A DNA stretch of 64,000 nucleotides from Entomomonas sp. E2T0 (GTDB lineage: Bacteria > Pseudomonadota > Gammaproteobacteria > Pseudomonadales > Pseudomonadaceae), in assembly GCF_025985425.1 (NCBI RefSeq), contig NZ_CP094972.1, positions 1,054,001 through 1,118,000 of the forward strand, given 5' to 3'. Shown piece by piece: positions 38,771-47,341 of this stretch. Numbering within the stretch: position 1 is the first letter of the stretch; each line of letters starts with the position of its first letter. The notes under the pieces were generated by a model. That model saw nothing but the letters and a program-made list of their open reading frames with translations. It was not told the origin of the DNA and made no database searches. Both the position numbers and the translations under genes were made by a program.

Positions 38771-38776
38771 TATAAT
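38771..38776 (+). promoter_or_regulatory. Candidate -10 box of the ompW promoter
   Basis: A perfect TATAAT lies 92 bases before the ompW ATG. No good -35 hexamer is correctly spaced, consistent with an activator-dependent promoter or a chance match in AT-rich DNA. Confidence 0.4.
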
Positions 38777-38868
38777 AGCATTGCGGCAACTAGAAATTCA
38801 TCCCTGATAATGAGGGTTTGTCAGGAAATAATTCAATACTTAACTTAATTATAGAAACTGGAGTACCT

Positions 38869-39573
38869 ATGAAAAAGTCCATTCTTGCTACATCCGTACT
38901 TGCTATTGCTTTAGCAACTCCTATGGTTCAAGCTCACAAAGCTGGTGATATTATTATACGTGCAGGCGCTGTAACTGTTGATCCACACGAAAGTTCTAGC
39001 AGTATCAAAGGTGATCGTGGAGCTGCAGCAGGTGCTAACTTAGGTGGCAAGGCTACCTTAGATAGTGATACCCAGTTAGGTCTAAACTTTGCTTATATGA
39101 TTACTGATCATATTGGCGTTGAGTTATTAGGTGCTACACCTTTTACTCATAATGTTCGTGTAAAAGGGACATCTGTAGAGCCAGCAAATGGAAAATTAGG
39201 TAAAGTTTCTCATTTACCACCAACTTTAAGCTTAGTTTATTATCCCGCTGATCCTTCTCAAGCATTCCAACCATATATGGGTGTAGGTCTTAACTATACT
39301 TGGTTCTACAGTGAGAAATTAAGTAATTCTGCTAAAAATGGTGGTGCACAATTCCAAAACTTCCGTGTTAAAGATACATGGGGTTGGGCTGCGCAAATCG
39401 GTGCTGATTATATGATCACTGATAATTTAATGCTAAATGCTCAAGTTCGTTATATTAATATTGATACACGTGCAACAGTATATTCTCAAGCACTTCAAAC
39501 ACGTGTTAAAGTTGATTTAGATGTTAACCCATGGGTTTACATGGTTGGTATTGGTTATAAGTTTAGCCTATAA
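38869..39573 (+). CDS. ompW: Outer-membrane protein OmpW (OprG-like)
   Basis: Eight-stranded outer-membrane barrel for small hydrophobic molecules. 234 residues from the ATG at 38869 (CTGGAGT RBS; the longer frame from 38818 has none). Signal peptide 1-22 ending 'VQA', then the OmpW N-terminal 'HKAGDIIIRAGAVTVDP', 'FAYMITDHIGVELLGATPF', 'LSLVYYP' and the C-terminal 'VYMVGIGYKFSL'. Monocistronic with a strong terminator. Confidence 0.95.
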   Translation: MKKSILATSVLAIALATPMVQAHKAGDIIIRAGAVTVDPHESSSSIKGDRGAAAGANLGGKATLDSDTQLGLNFAYMITDHIGVELLGATPFTHNVRVKGTSVEPANGKLGKVSHLPPTLSLVYYPADPSQAFQPYMGVGLNYTWFYSEKLSNSAKNGGAQFQNFRVKDTWGWAAQIGADYMITDNLMLNAQVRYINIDTRATVYSQALQTRVKVDLDVNPWVYMVGIGYKFSL

Positions 39574-39589
39574 TCTGCTAAGATTTAAT

Positions 39590-39617
39590 AAAAAGGCACC
39601 TTTTAGGTGCCTTTTTT
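39590..39617 (+). terminator. Terminator of ompW
   Basis: Stem aaaaggcacct / aggtgccttttt with a 3-nt loop, followed by T residues, 17 bases after the stop. Confidence 0.93.
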
Positions 39618-39787
39618 ATTGTCATTTTCTTATTCAATAGTTGACTTAATTTAGTTATTTTATGTATTGTTGTATCTCTTAATGAATATAACAAACGTCA
39701 ATACAAGCTATTTATACTATTTGTAGAAGCTTGCAAAGAATAGCCTGTCCTTGTATTGTTTCTTTTTGGGTTTTAATGGAGCAAATT

Positions 39788-40435
39788 ATGCGAATCATTC
39801 TGCTAGGTGCGCCTGGTGCTGGTAAAGGTACTCAAGCACGTTTTATTACTGAGAAGTTTAATATCCCACAAATTTCTACAGGTGATATGTTACGCGCTGC
39901 AGTACGCGCTGGTACTCCTTTAGGTTTACAAGCAAAAGAAATTATGGAGCAAGGTAAGCTAGTTTCTGATGAGCTTATTATTAACTTGGTTAAAGAGCGT
40001 ATTGCAGAGCCAGATGCTAAGAACGGTTTTTTATTTGATGGTTTTCCAAGAACTATACCTCAAGCTGAAGCATTATGTGATGCAGGCATTGATATTGACT
40101 ATGTGGTTGAAATTGCGGTTAATGATGAAGAAGTAATAGAGCGTATTTCTGGTCGTCGTGTACATGAGTCATCAGGTAGGGTTTATCATATTAAACATAA
40201 TCCACCTAAAGTTGAAGGTAAAGACGATGTGACGGGTGAATCACTAGTTCAACGTAAAGATGATATTGAAGAAACAGTGCGTAAACGTTTGACAGAATAT
40301 CATCATTCTACAGAGCCATTAGTTAGTTTCTATCAGAATCTTGCTCAAAAAAATGGTAACCCAAAATATACGCGTATTATGGGTGTTGGTAGTGTTGATG
40401 AAATTACTCAGCAAGTGTTACAAGCATTAAGTTAA
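39788..40435 (+). CDS. adk: Adenylate kinase
   Basis: Interconverts ATP + AMP and 2 ADP. 215 residues from the ATG at 39788 (GGAG 6 bases upstream; the frame is open back to 39731 but without family similarity). P-loop '[10 protein letters not shown]', AMP-binding '[10 protein letters not shown]', 'FDGFPRT' and a long-type LID domain ('[19 protein letters not shown]') without the four zinc cysteines. Followed by tsaB, as in Pseudomonas after loss or move of ppc. Confidence 0.97.
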   Translation: MRIILLGAPGAGKGTQARFITEKFNIPQISTGDMLRAAVRAGTPLGLQAKEIMEQGKLVSDELIINLVKERIAEPDAKNGFLFDGFPRTIPQAEALCDAGIDIDYVVEIAVNDEEVIERISGRRVHESSGRVYHIKHNPPKVEGKDDVTGESLVQRKDDIEETVRKRLTEYHHSTEPLVSFYQNLAQKNGNPKYTRIMGVGSVDEITQQVLQALS

Positions 40436-40486
40436 TATCAATAAGATGATAGGTAACACTATCATCTCACTCTAAGTAAAGCGTTT

Positions 40487-41164
40487 ATGACAACTCTACT
40501 AGCCATAGATACAGCGACTGAAGCCTGCTCAGTTGCTATATTGCATCAAGGTGAATTATATACATGTTATGAGGTAATCCCTAGATTACATGCACAGCAG
40601 ATTTTGCCTATGATTAAAAAAGTTGTGGCAGAAGCTGGATGTTCCTTGTCTACTATTGATGGTTTGGCTTTTGGACGTGGTCCAGGTGCCTTTACAGGTG
40701 TTCGTATAGCTACAGGAGTTATTCAAGGGTTAGCATTTGCTTTGGATAAACCAGTTATAGCAATATCTGATTTGGCTGTTTTGGCTCAACGTGCATGGCG
40801 TGAATATAAAGTAGAACAGGTAGCTGTGGCTATTGATGCTCGTATGAATGAAATTTATTGGGGATGCTACCAATTACAACAAAAAGAAATGTGCTTAATA
40901 GGTATGGAGCAAGTGCTAGCACCAGAACAGGCACAATTGCCAGAAATAAATAAAAATTGGTTTGGTGTTGGTACTGGTTGGAAATATGCAAAACAAATTC
41001 CTGTACAGTATGAAGTGATAAATGATGGTTTATTTCCAGATGCTAAGGATTTATTAGCATTAGCAGAATTAGCATGGCAACGAAATGAAATGATTCCTGC
41101 TGAAAAAGTTGAGCCTGTTTATTTAAGAGATAATGTAGCTACACCTAAAAAGAATGTAATTTAG
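40487..41164 (+). CDS. tsaB: tRNA threonylcarbamoyladenosine biosynthesis protein TsaB
   Basis: ASKHA-fold scaffold that binds TsaD and TsaE in t6A synthesis. 225 residues with 'LLAIDTATEACSVAIL', 'LHAQQILPMIKKVV', 'FGRGPGAFTGVRIATGVIQGLA' and the C-terminal 'VEPVYLRD' motif. Lacks the metal-binding His pair of TsaD, as expected. It lies between adk and a LEA-type lipoprotein, the Pseudomonas order. Confidence 0.95.
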   Translation: MTTLLAIDTATEACSVAILHQGELYTCYEVIPRLHAQQILPMIKKVVAEAGCSLSTIDGLAFGRGPGAFTGVRIATGVIQGLAFALDKPVIAISDLAVLAQRAWREYKVEQVAVAIDARMNEIYWGCYQLQQKEMCLIGMEQVLAPEQAQLPEINKNWFGVGTGWKYAKQIPVQYEVINDGLFPDAKDLLALAELAWQRNEMIPAEKVEPVYLRDNVATPKKNVI

Positions 41165-41535
41165 GTCTACTAATTAAACTTTTATAAACAAAGGATGTTA
41201 ACCATTGTTCACGGTAGTTTTTCACAGTAATTAAATTCTGGTTTTGAGTAGCTGATCAGTAAGCTGTTTGGCATTGTTGCTTGGAAAAATGGATAAGAGC
41301 CTCATGTTCCTTATGTAAAGGCAATTACAATCGCTGTTTTAAAACGTATTACTACATTAACTACAATAGCTATTTAACTATTGTAGTATAGGTTTTAATT
41401 ACAGATAAGTTATAGTAATAAATCAAAATATATTTAAATATTAGTTTAATAGAGACTTGTTTGAGTATTAATAACCATTTATGCTTGTTTGCTATAACTT
41501 AATAGGTAATAAAAGGCAGTTTTCTTGGAAATAGT
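41165..41535. other. 371-base intergenic region, no intact gene
   Basis: AT-rich, between tsaB and the LEA-type lipoprotein gene. It contains a 10-bp inverted repeat (41360-41369 with 41378-41387) with an 8-nt loop that may end the adk-tsaB transcript. A stretch near 41260-41377 could be read as a short frame with one internal stop but I cannot relate it to any family. Confidence 0.5.
41360..41387 (+). terminator. Hairpin downstream of tsaB
   Basis: Perfect 10-bp stem (actacaatag / ctattgtagt), 8-nt loop, followed by ataggtttta. It lies 195 bases past the tsaB stop; the T run is interrupted, so terminator function is only possible. Confidence 0.4.
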
Positions 41536-42048
41536 ATGTGTCTAGTAAAGAAAATGATAATAACATTGCTAGTGTCAGCACCATTATCAGGATGTGTGAT
41601 GATGAACAGTCATCCTGTTGAAGTAAAGTTAGAGAGTCTAGAGTTTGTAAAAGCTAATCCATTTGAGCAACGTTTTAAGTTAAATATAAATATAAAAAAC
41701 TCTCAAAGTAAAAAATTATATGTACGTACTTTAGATTATAAGGTGCTATTAAATGGTATTGAAATTAGTACAGGAGAAGAACCTATTTGGCAAGATATTC
41801 CTGCGTTTTCAACACAGCAATTTGATATTTTAGTTTCTACTAATATTTGGGGTGAATTAAAGCCTATTGTTAACTCAATTAAAGATACCAGAGAAATTAA
41901 TTATTATCTAACTGGTAATCTAGTGACAGGAAGTTTATTTAACCAGCGCATTTCCCCTGTAAGGCATTCAGGAACCCTTACTCCTGATCAACTTCCCATG
42001 AAAAAAATACAACGATTACAAAAATTAGCACCAGCACTTAATTTTTAA
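41536..42048 (+). CDS. LEA type 2 (WHy domain) lipoprotein
   Basis: 170 residues with a lipobox L-S-G-C20 and a single LEA_2/WHy domain: 'VKLESLEFVKANPFEQRFKLNINIKNSQSKKLYVRTLDYKVLLNGIEISTGE' type strands. Such proteins are small periplasmic beta sandwiches of unknown role that follow tsaB in Pseudomonas. Convergent with the SPOR protein gene; their 3' ends overlap by 4 bases. Confidence 0.87.
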   Translation: MCLVKKMIITLLVSAPLSGCVMMNSHPVEVKLESLEFVKANPFEQRFKLNINIKNSQSKKLYVRTLDYKVLLNGIEISTGEEPIWQDIPAFSTQQFDILVSTNIWGELKPIVNSIKDTREINYYLTGNLVTGSLFNQRISPVRHSGTLTPDQLPMKKIQRLQKLAPALNF

Positions 42049-42788
42049 TTTTCTGCAAAGTGACAGAGCATCAGTTCTTGTTGCATGGTGGGTATTTGTT
42101 GGGTTAATTCAGTTAAAATAGTGTGAGTAAACAATAATCGCTTATCGTTTGTTATTTTCAACCAATAACTACTTGCTGACTCGGGTAGATCCTCAATTTT
42201 TATAGGAATTTCTAACGCTTTAAGGTTATCCTGTATCTCATTATAAGCAGTTTCATCCGTAAACAGCCCTAAACTAATATTATCTTTTAATGGGCCGCGA
42301 GAAATTACTAGTGTATTAATAGAGGCATTGCTAAGTTTCTCTAAAAGGGCTTGTTGTTCTGTCCCATTGTTAGCTATTACATATAGATGAAATTTGGCTG
42401 TTTTGGTCAGCTTAATAGGTGTTGGATTAATGTTGCTAGCTACTTTTTCCAAAAAAGGATTAATTACTTCAAGTTGCTCTTGGTTGATAAAACCACCTAA
42501 ATATAAACAGGTTAATGGTTCAGATGTGGTTTCAGTATTATCAGTGTTAGCGGGCTCTTCTTTAATTGGGGAGTCTGCTTGTGATGTTTCTTGATTATTA
42601 TTTTCATTAATTGTAGATGTATGATTTACAATAGGTTGTTCTTTTAACAATTTAATGGTTGGTATATCTGTTTCACTATAGTTTGTTAAATTTTGGTCAT
42701 TTAAGGATAGTGGTGATACTTGCTGATATTGCCAGATATAAAAAAATATATTTAAGAAAACTAAAAATATAAATACCCAGCGCATCAT
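42045..42788 (-). CDS. SPOR-domain membrane protein
   Basis: 247 residues: an N-terminal membrane anchor (about 4-20), a Glu/Thr/Asn-rich linker (25-90), and a C-terminal region with 'LYLGGFINQEQLEVI' and 'ISLGLFTDETAYNEI' strands that fits a divergent SPOR fold, which binds denuded septal glycan. The first gene pair coaX-SPOR overlaps by 4 bases (ATGA), and the same birA-coaX-SPOR order is found in Pseudomonas. Confidence 0.8.
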   Translation of the reverse strand: MMRWVFIFLVFLNIFFYIWQYQQVSPLSLNDQNLTNYSETDIPTIKLLKEQPIVNHTSTINENNNQETSQADSPIKEEPANTDNTETTSEPLTCLYLGGFINQEQLEVINPFLEKVASNINPTPIKLTKTAKFHLYVIANNGTEQQALLEKLSNASINTLVISRGPLKDNISLGLFTDETAYNEIQDNLKALEIPIKIEDLPESASSYWLKITNDKRLLFTHTILTELTQQIPTMQQELMLCHFAEN

Positions 42789-43534
42789 GAATTATCCATT
42801 ATAGGACAAAGTAATGATAAACCATAAAAAACAAGATCAGGCATATGATGTGCTTTTGGTATATCAAAATACATAGCATCGCCGCCAGCCACATAAATAT
42901 TAAAATGTTGGCCAAAATATTGATTAGCTAGTGTTAATTGTTGACTAATAAAACCCTGTAACATTAGGTGGCAGCCACCATTAACTGCATCTTCTGTAGA
43001 CTCACCAGGTCTTCCAACAGGAGCAAGTAAGTCTTTTGTTAAGTCTTCATGGTAATGGATACGGTTTGTGTTAGTCAGTAATTGTTGACGCATTAACATG
43101 AGTCCAGGGGCAATAAATCCACCTAAATGCTGACCATGTTTATCTATAAAGTCACAGGTGATAGCTGTACCAAAACCTAATGTAAGGGTAGCTTGTTGAC
43201 TTTGATGGTAAGCAGCAACAATGGCAGCCCAACGATCAGTACCTAACCTAGTATAGTCATGATAACCATTTTTTACGCCACATGATTCTTTACAAGAAAG
43301 TGCTTGTTTAACAGATACGGAATATTGGGTTTCTAAATGGTTAATAAGCTGTGAAGTTTCTTGTTCAGAGCGCACACTTACTAGGCGACAAAAACGAAAG
43401 TTTTGTTGGCTATTATCAATATCTGTTAACAAATGTTGTAGTTGTTGGTTTGCTCCACGCACGATGACTTCATCATGGCTATTTAAAATACGCCATTTAA
43501 TCAAACTATTTCCACAATCGAGTTCAAGAATCAT
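42785..43534 (-). CDS. coaX: Type III pantothenate kinase CoaX
   Basis: First step of coenzyme A synthesis; ASKHA fold, needs a monovalent cation. 249 residues with 'LELDCGNSLIKWR' (catalytic Asp region), 'LGTDRWAAIVAAY', 'TLGFGTAITCDFID' and 'GGFIAPGLMLM'. Eight bases after birA. Confidence 0.96.
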   Translation of the reverse strand: MILELDCGNSLIKWRILNSHDEVIVRGANQQLQHLLTDIDNSQQNFRFCRLVSVRSEQETSQLINHLETQYSVSVKQALSCKESCGVKNGYHDYTRLGTDRWAAIVAAYHQSQQATLTLGFGTAITCDFIDKHGQHLGGFIAPGLMLMRQQLLTNTNRIHYHEDLTKDLLAPVGRPGESTEDAVNGGCHLMLQGFISQQLTLANQYFGQHFNIYVAGGDAMYFDIPKAHHMPDLVFYGLSLLCPIMDNS

Positions 43535-43542
43535 AATTAACT

Positions 43543-44505
43543 TTAGTCATGAGTTGAGGTCGCTAATCTTAAACTAACTTCACCAGCATTAAAATATTGA
43601 ATTTCATTATTAATCAGTAATTTTAACGCCCCAGTATCATCAACACCTAACATTTTTCCAGTAATTTGTTGATTTCCTTGTAGTAAGTTAACTATTTGAT
43701 GTTGCCAAAGATTATTTTCCTGCCACTCTTCTTTCAGCGCCTTAAAACCATGTTGATAATGGATTTTTAAATAATAAGACAGAGAGTAGTTTAGTTCAAC
43801 GAGTAACTTATTACGATCAATAAGTGTACCTAGTTCTTGGCGAAGAGAAGTCCATGGTTGATTAATTTCAGTAATGGCTTGTGGCATATTCACGTTAATG
43901 CCAATACCAATTACCACATGGCAAATATCTGCGGGGTCTCCTGTAAGTTCAAGAAGAATGCCACAAAGCTTTTTATTATCGAATAGTAAATCATTAGGCC
44001 ATTTTAATCCTGCCTGTATTAGTCCCATTTTTTTAATAGTTTTTAATACTGCTAAACCTATCGTGAGGCTTAATCCTTCTAATTGATGAGAACCATTTTT
44101 TAAACCAATTAATAAACTGTAATAGAGGTTTTGACCATAAGGACTAACCCATTGTCTACCTCTGCGACCTTTACCAGCTGTTTGTTGTTCTGCAGTGACG
44201 GCTAAGGGGGCGGGCATACCAGTGTTTAGTAAACGGAAACATTCAGTATTAGTAGAACTAATATTGGGAAGTACAGTGATTGGCCATTGAGTAATTTGTT
44301 GATCAAGTAATTCACTATCCAGTAAAGAGAGGGGAGAATCTAATTTATAACCTTTGCCCCTAACACTATGAATGGCAAGGTTAGTATCATTTTCTAATTT
44401 CTTTAGTCGTTTCCAAATGGCGGCACGGCTTATATTTAATGTGTTACCCAGTTCTTCACCTGAGTGAAATTTGCCATCAGCAAGCAGTGTGATAAGTGAT
44501 GTCAT
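43543..44505 (-). CDS. birA: Biotin-protein ligase / biotin operon repressor BirA
   Basis: Activates biotin to biotinyl-AMP, loads it on AccB and represses biotin genes. 320 residues: N-terminal winged helix (about 1-60, 'GEELGNTLNISRAAIWKRLKKLE'), catalytic domain with 'SSTNTE', the ATP/biotin loop 'GKGRRGRQWVSPYGQNLYYSLL' and 'LKWPNDLL', and a C-terminal SH3-like part. One base after hslR, start of coaX 8 bases later. Confidence 0.96.
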   Translation of the reverse strand: MTSLITLLADGKFHSGEELGNTLNISRAAIWKRLKKLENDTNLAIHSVRGKGYKLDSPLSLLDSELLDQQITQWPITVLPNISSTNTECFRLLNTGMPAPLAVTAEQQTAGKGRRGRQWVSPYGQNLYYSLLIGLKNGSHQLEGLSLTIGLAVLKTIKKMGLIQAGLKWPNDLLFDNKKLCGILLELTGDPADICHVVIGIGINVNMPQAITEINQPWTSLRQELGTLIDRNKLLVELNYSLSYYLKIHYQHGFKALKEEWQENNLWQHQIVNLLQGNQQITGKMLGVDDTGALKLLINNEIQYFNAGEVSLRLATSTHD

Positions 44506-44506
44506 A

Positions 44507-44902
44507 TTAATGTGAGGATTGACGGAATTGGTGGATTTGACGACGTTGTTTCTTAGTAGGACGTCCTTCTGTTTGAATACCTTGCATACCTAACTTGCGC
44601 TCAATAGCGGCTTGTTCTCTTTTGTTGATACTTTCGGCAGTTTCTTGGTAAAGTTGTTGAGCTTCAGGAGCACCTTTACGAATTTCAGATAAATCTTTAA
44701 CAACAACAATTCGATTATCATAGCCAATATGGATTGTTAATTCATCACCAACACGGATATTTTTGGAAGGTTTGCAACGCTCTCCTTGGCAATGAACTTT
44801 ACCGCCAGCAATAGCCTCTTTAGCAATGTTTCTAGTTTTGAAAAAGCGAGCAGCCCATAACCATTTATCTAGACGACATTGTCCATTGACTTGTTCTGTC
44901 AA
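44507..44902 (-). CDS. hslR: Ribosome-associated heat shock protein Hsp15 (HslR)
   Basis: Rescues 50S subunits that carry a stalled peptidyl-tRNA. 131 residues with an S4 RNA-binding domain ('CRLDKWLWAARFFKTRNIAKEAIAGGKVHCQGERCKPSKNIRVGDEL') and a basic C-terminal tail 'RPTKKQRRQIHQF'. Leads the hslR-birA-coaX-SPOR unit, which differs from Pseudomonas where hslR is elsewhere. Confidence 0.94.
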   Translation of the reverse strand: MTEQVNGQCRLDKWLWAARFFKTRNIAKEAIAGGKVHCQGERCKPSKNIRVGDELTIHIGYDNRIVVVKDLSEIRKGAPEAQQLYQETAESINKREQAAIERKLGMQGIQTEGRPTKKQRRQIHQFRQSSH

Positions 44903-44986
44903 AATAGTAATCCTATTGTTTTAATCAAATGTTTACAGCATTATAGTCACTTTAAATTGAGAAGTCATGGTATTAGGTGTTATTAA

Positions 44987-45583
44987 ATGTATGCTGCTAT
45001 AGCAGGGTTTAGTTTAGGTTTGTCATTAATAGTTGCTATTGGAGCGCAAAATGCTTTTGTGTTAAGACAAGGCTTATATAAGCAACATGTTTTATGGATA
45101 TGCTTACTGTGTGCTTTATCTGATGCTATTTTAATTTTAGTAGGCGTATTTGGATTATCATTAGTCATCAAGGTAATCCCCAGTATTGAATGGATAATGC
45201 GCTATATAGGTTGCGTGTTTTTGTTTTGTTATGGGGCAATAAGTTTTTGGAAAGCTTTTACACATAATGATGCATTACAAATCAAAGAAGCCCATAAACA
45301 ATCTTTAAGAACTACTTTGTTAGTTTGTTTGGCATTAACTTGGCTAAATCCACATGTATATCTAGATACAGTGTTACTACTAGGTTCTATTGCTAATCAG
45401 TATCCAAACCAGCACGGCTATTTTGCACTAGGAGCAATTTGTGCTTCTTTCTGTTTCTTTTTTGCTCTAGGCTATGGGGCAAGGTTGCTTAAGCCTTGGT
45501 TTAGTAAGCCAACTTCATGGAGAGTTTTAGACTTCTTAATAGGTATAATAATGTGGTTAATAGCAATAAAATTAGTAATATAA
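44987..45583 (+). CDS. argO: LysE/ArgO-type basic amino acid exporter
   Basis: 198 residues, about five to six membrane helices. The LysE signature 'VAIGAQNAFVLRQGL' is near residue 20, with 'LTWLNPHVYLDTVLLLGS' in the second half, both typical of ArgO/LysE exporters of arginine or lysine. Inner membrane. Stands alone, divergent from hslR. No LysG/ArgP regulator is adjacent. Confidence 0.9.
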   Translation: MYAAIAGFSLGLSLIVAIGAQNAFVLRQGLYKQHVLWICLLCALSDAILILVGVFGLSLVIKVIPSIEWIMRYIGCVFLFCYGAISFWKAFTHNDALQIKEAHKQSLRTTLLVCLALTWLNPHVYLDTVLLLGSIANQYPNQHGYFALGAICASFCFFFALGYGARLLKPWFSKPTSWRVLDFLIGIIMWLIAIKLVI

Positions 45584-45619
45584 ATAAGGGTGATAAATAG
45601 TTATCACCCCTTAATTATA

Positions 45620-45937
45620 TTATTTATTAACTGCTGCTTGAATTAATGGTTTTAACTCACCTTTCTCATGCATTTCTAATAAAATATCTGAGCCACCAAC
45701 AAGTTCACCACCAACCCATAATTGTGGAAAAGTTGGCCAATTAGCATATTTAGGTAGTTCAGCTCTAATTTCTGGGTGTTGTAGTATGTCTACATAAGCA
45801 AATTTTTCACCGCAATCGATTAGCACTTGTGCTGCCCTTGCAGAAAAGCCACATTGTGGTGCGTTAGGAGAGCCTTTCATATAAAGTAGTACAGGATTGC
45901 TAGCAATTTGTTCTTTAATGGTTTCAATAGTATCCAC
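45620..45937 (-). CDS. grxD: Monothiol glutaredoxin GrxD
   Basis: Carries and delivers [2Fe-2S] clusters, often with BolA proteins. 105 residues with the monothiol motif C29-G-F-S, 'WPTFPQLWVGGELVGGSDI' glutathione-binding region and 'VLLYMKGSP'. Convergent with argO; short gap of 36 bases. Confidence 0.97.
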   Translation of the reverse strand: MDTIETIKEQIASNPVLLYMKGSPNAPQCGFSARAAQVLIDCGEKFAYVDILQHPEIRAELPKYANWPTFPQLWVGGELVGGSDILLEMHEKGELKPLIQAAVNK

Positions 45938-46036
45938 GATTTTTCCTCAATTCAGCTATTACTGTATTCTAAAAATTTTGTATAGTTTACCTTTTTACTA
46001 GGGTATTTTATAGCGTCATTTGTAACTAATTAGTAA

Positions 46037-47341
46037 TCATTTTTTTCGCTTTAAAGGTGCAAAACCATCCGTGCTGACCAGTGTAGATGCTTGCCCTTTT
46101 GATTTTGAAGGAGGTTTTGTTTCTTTAGTAGGTTTAGTTTTAACTTTGTTTTTTATGGGTTTGTTAGATGATTTATCAAATGTTGTTTTATCATCTGTAA
46201 AACCTTGGAATTTACTTGTTAAACTATCAATAGTACGCTTTTCTAATGTGTGCTTTAGATGATGTTCTATTTTAGTTAATGTTTTCCAGTTAGCGGCATC
46301 AATAAGTGATATAGCAACACCTTTATTATCCATGCGACCCGTTCTACCAATGCGATGAATATACTCATCAGTTGTTCTGGGTAAATCAAAATTAATGACT
46401 AAATCAATACCTTCAATATCTAAGCCACGGGCGGCAACATCAGTAGCAATTAAGATAGTGATATGTTTTTGATGAAGTCTACTGATGGTTTGTTTACGTT
46501 CTTCTGCTGTTTTTTCACTATGTAACACCGCATGTTTTATTTGAGTAGCAGTAAACGTTTTGCTTAATAAATCCGCTTGATTACGTGTGTTAGTAAAGAT
46601 AATTACTTTTTGATATCTCTCATGGGCTAGTAACCATTCAATTAAGCGTTCTTTATGGGCTACATTATCAGCAAAGATTATTTGTTGGGCAATATTGGCG
46701 TTGGCTTTAGTTGATGCTTCTAAATGAATATTTATGGGGGACTGTAGTAAGGACTCTATCAAAGCTTGTAGAGCATTATTGCCTTTAGTAGCGGAGAGTA
46801 ATAGTGTTTGCTTACTAGCAGGGCAATTTTCAATTAATGTATTTACATCATCTCCAAATCCCATATCTAGAATTCTGTCTGTTTCATCTAATACTAAGAT
46901 TTTTAGATTATTTAATTCAAATTGTTGTTTTTTCCAGTGCTCGACTAATCTACCAGGTGTGCCAATAACAATTTCAGGGTTTTTACGCAATTTTGCGGCT
47001 TGCTCTTTCAGTCCTTCACCACCTGTTACTAGTAAAGACTGAAAAAAAGTAAAACTAGCCACTTGCTGTATAGTTTTATGAATTTGTGTAGCCAATTCTC
47101 TTGTTGGCAGAATAATAAGTGCTTGTAAACCAGAGCCAGGTTTACTTGTTTCTAATAAACGGTGTAATAAAGGCAATACATAGGCAAGGGTTTTACCTGT
47201 ACCTGTTGCAGAGGTAATAAAGAGATCTTTACCTTCCATCGCTAATGGAATAGCTTTTTCTTGTACAGCAGTAGGAGTAGATAAAGCCAAAGTTGTTAAA
47301 GCTTTTTCTAATCGACTATTTAAATTAAATTTATTAAACAT
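46037..47341 (-). CDS. DEAD-box ATP-dependent RNA helicase
   Basis: 434 residues from the ATG at 47341 (a GTG 11 codons upstream gives an unsupported extension). Q motif 'TPTAVQEKAIP', motif I 'SATGTGKT', 'PTRELATQ', motif III 'SAT', motif V 'ATDVAARGLDI' and motif VI 'HRIGRTGR' are intact. Motif II is D-E-T-D ('LVLDETDRILDMGF') instead of D-E-A-D. The C-terminus is a Lys/Thr/Ser tail ending 'DGFAPLKRKK', which is also the end of a Pseudomonas RNA helicase (PA2840-like), so it is that orthologue rather than RhlB or SrmB. Confidence 0.93.
   Translation of the reverse strand: MFNKFNLNSRLEKALTTLALSTPTAVQEKAIPLAMEGKDLFITSATGTGKTLAYVLPLLHRLLETSKPGSGLQALIILPTRELATQIHKTIQQVASFTFFQSLLVTGGEGLKEQAAKLRKNPEIVIGTPGRLVEHWKKQQFELNNLKILVLDETDRILDMGFGDDVNTLIENCPASKQTLLLSATKGNNALQALIESLLQSPINIHLEASTKANANIAQQIIFADNVAHKERLIEWLLAHERYQKVIIFTNTRNQADLLSKTFTATQIKHAVLHSEKTAEERKQTISRLHQKHITILIATDVAARGLDIEGIDLVINFDLPRTTDEYIHRIGRTGRMDNKGVAISLIDAANWKTLTKIEHHLKHTLEKRTIDSLTSKFQGFTDDKTTFDKSSNKPIKNKVKTKPTKETKPPSKSKGQASTLVSTDGFAPLKRKK

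Noticed and set aside
41255-41380. Possible transposase or gene remnant between tsaB and the LEA-type lipoprotein
   Set aside because: A short frame with one internal stop can be read, but I could not match it to any transposase motif, and no terminal inverted repeats or target duplication were found.
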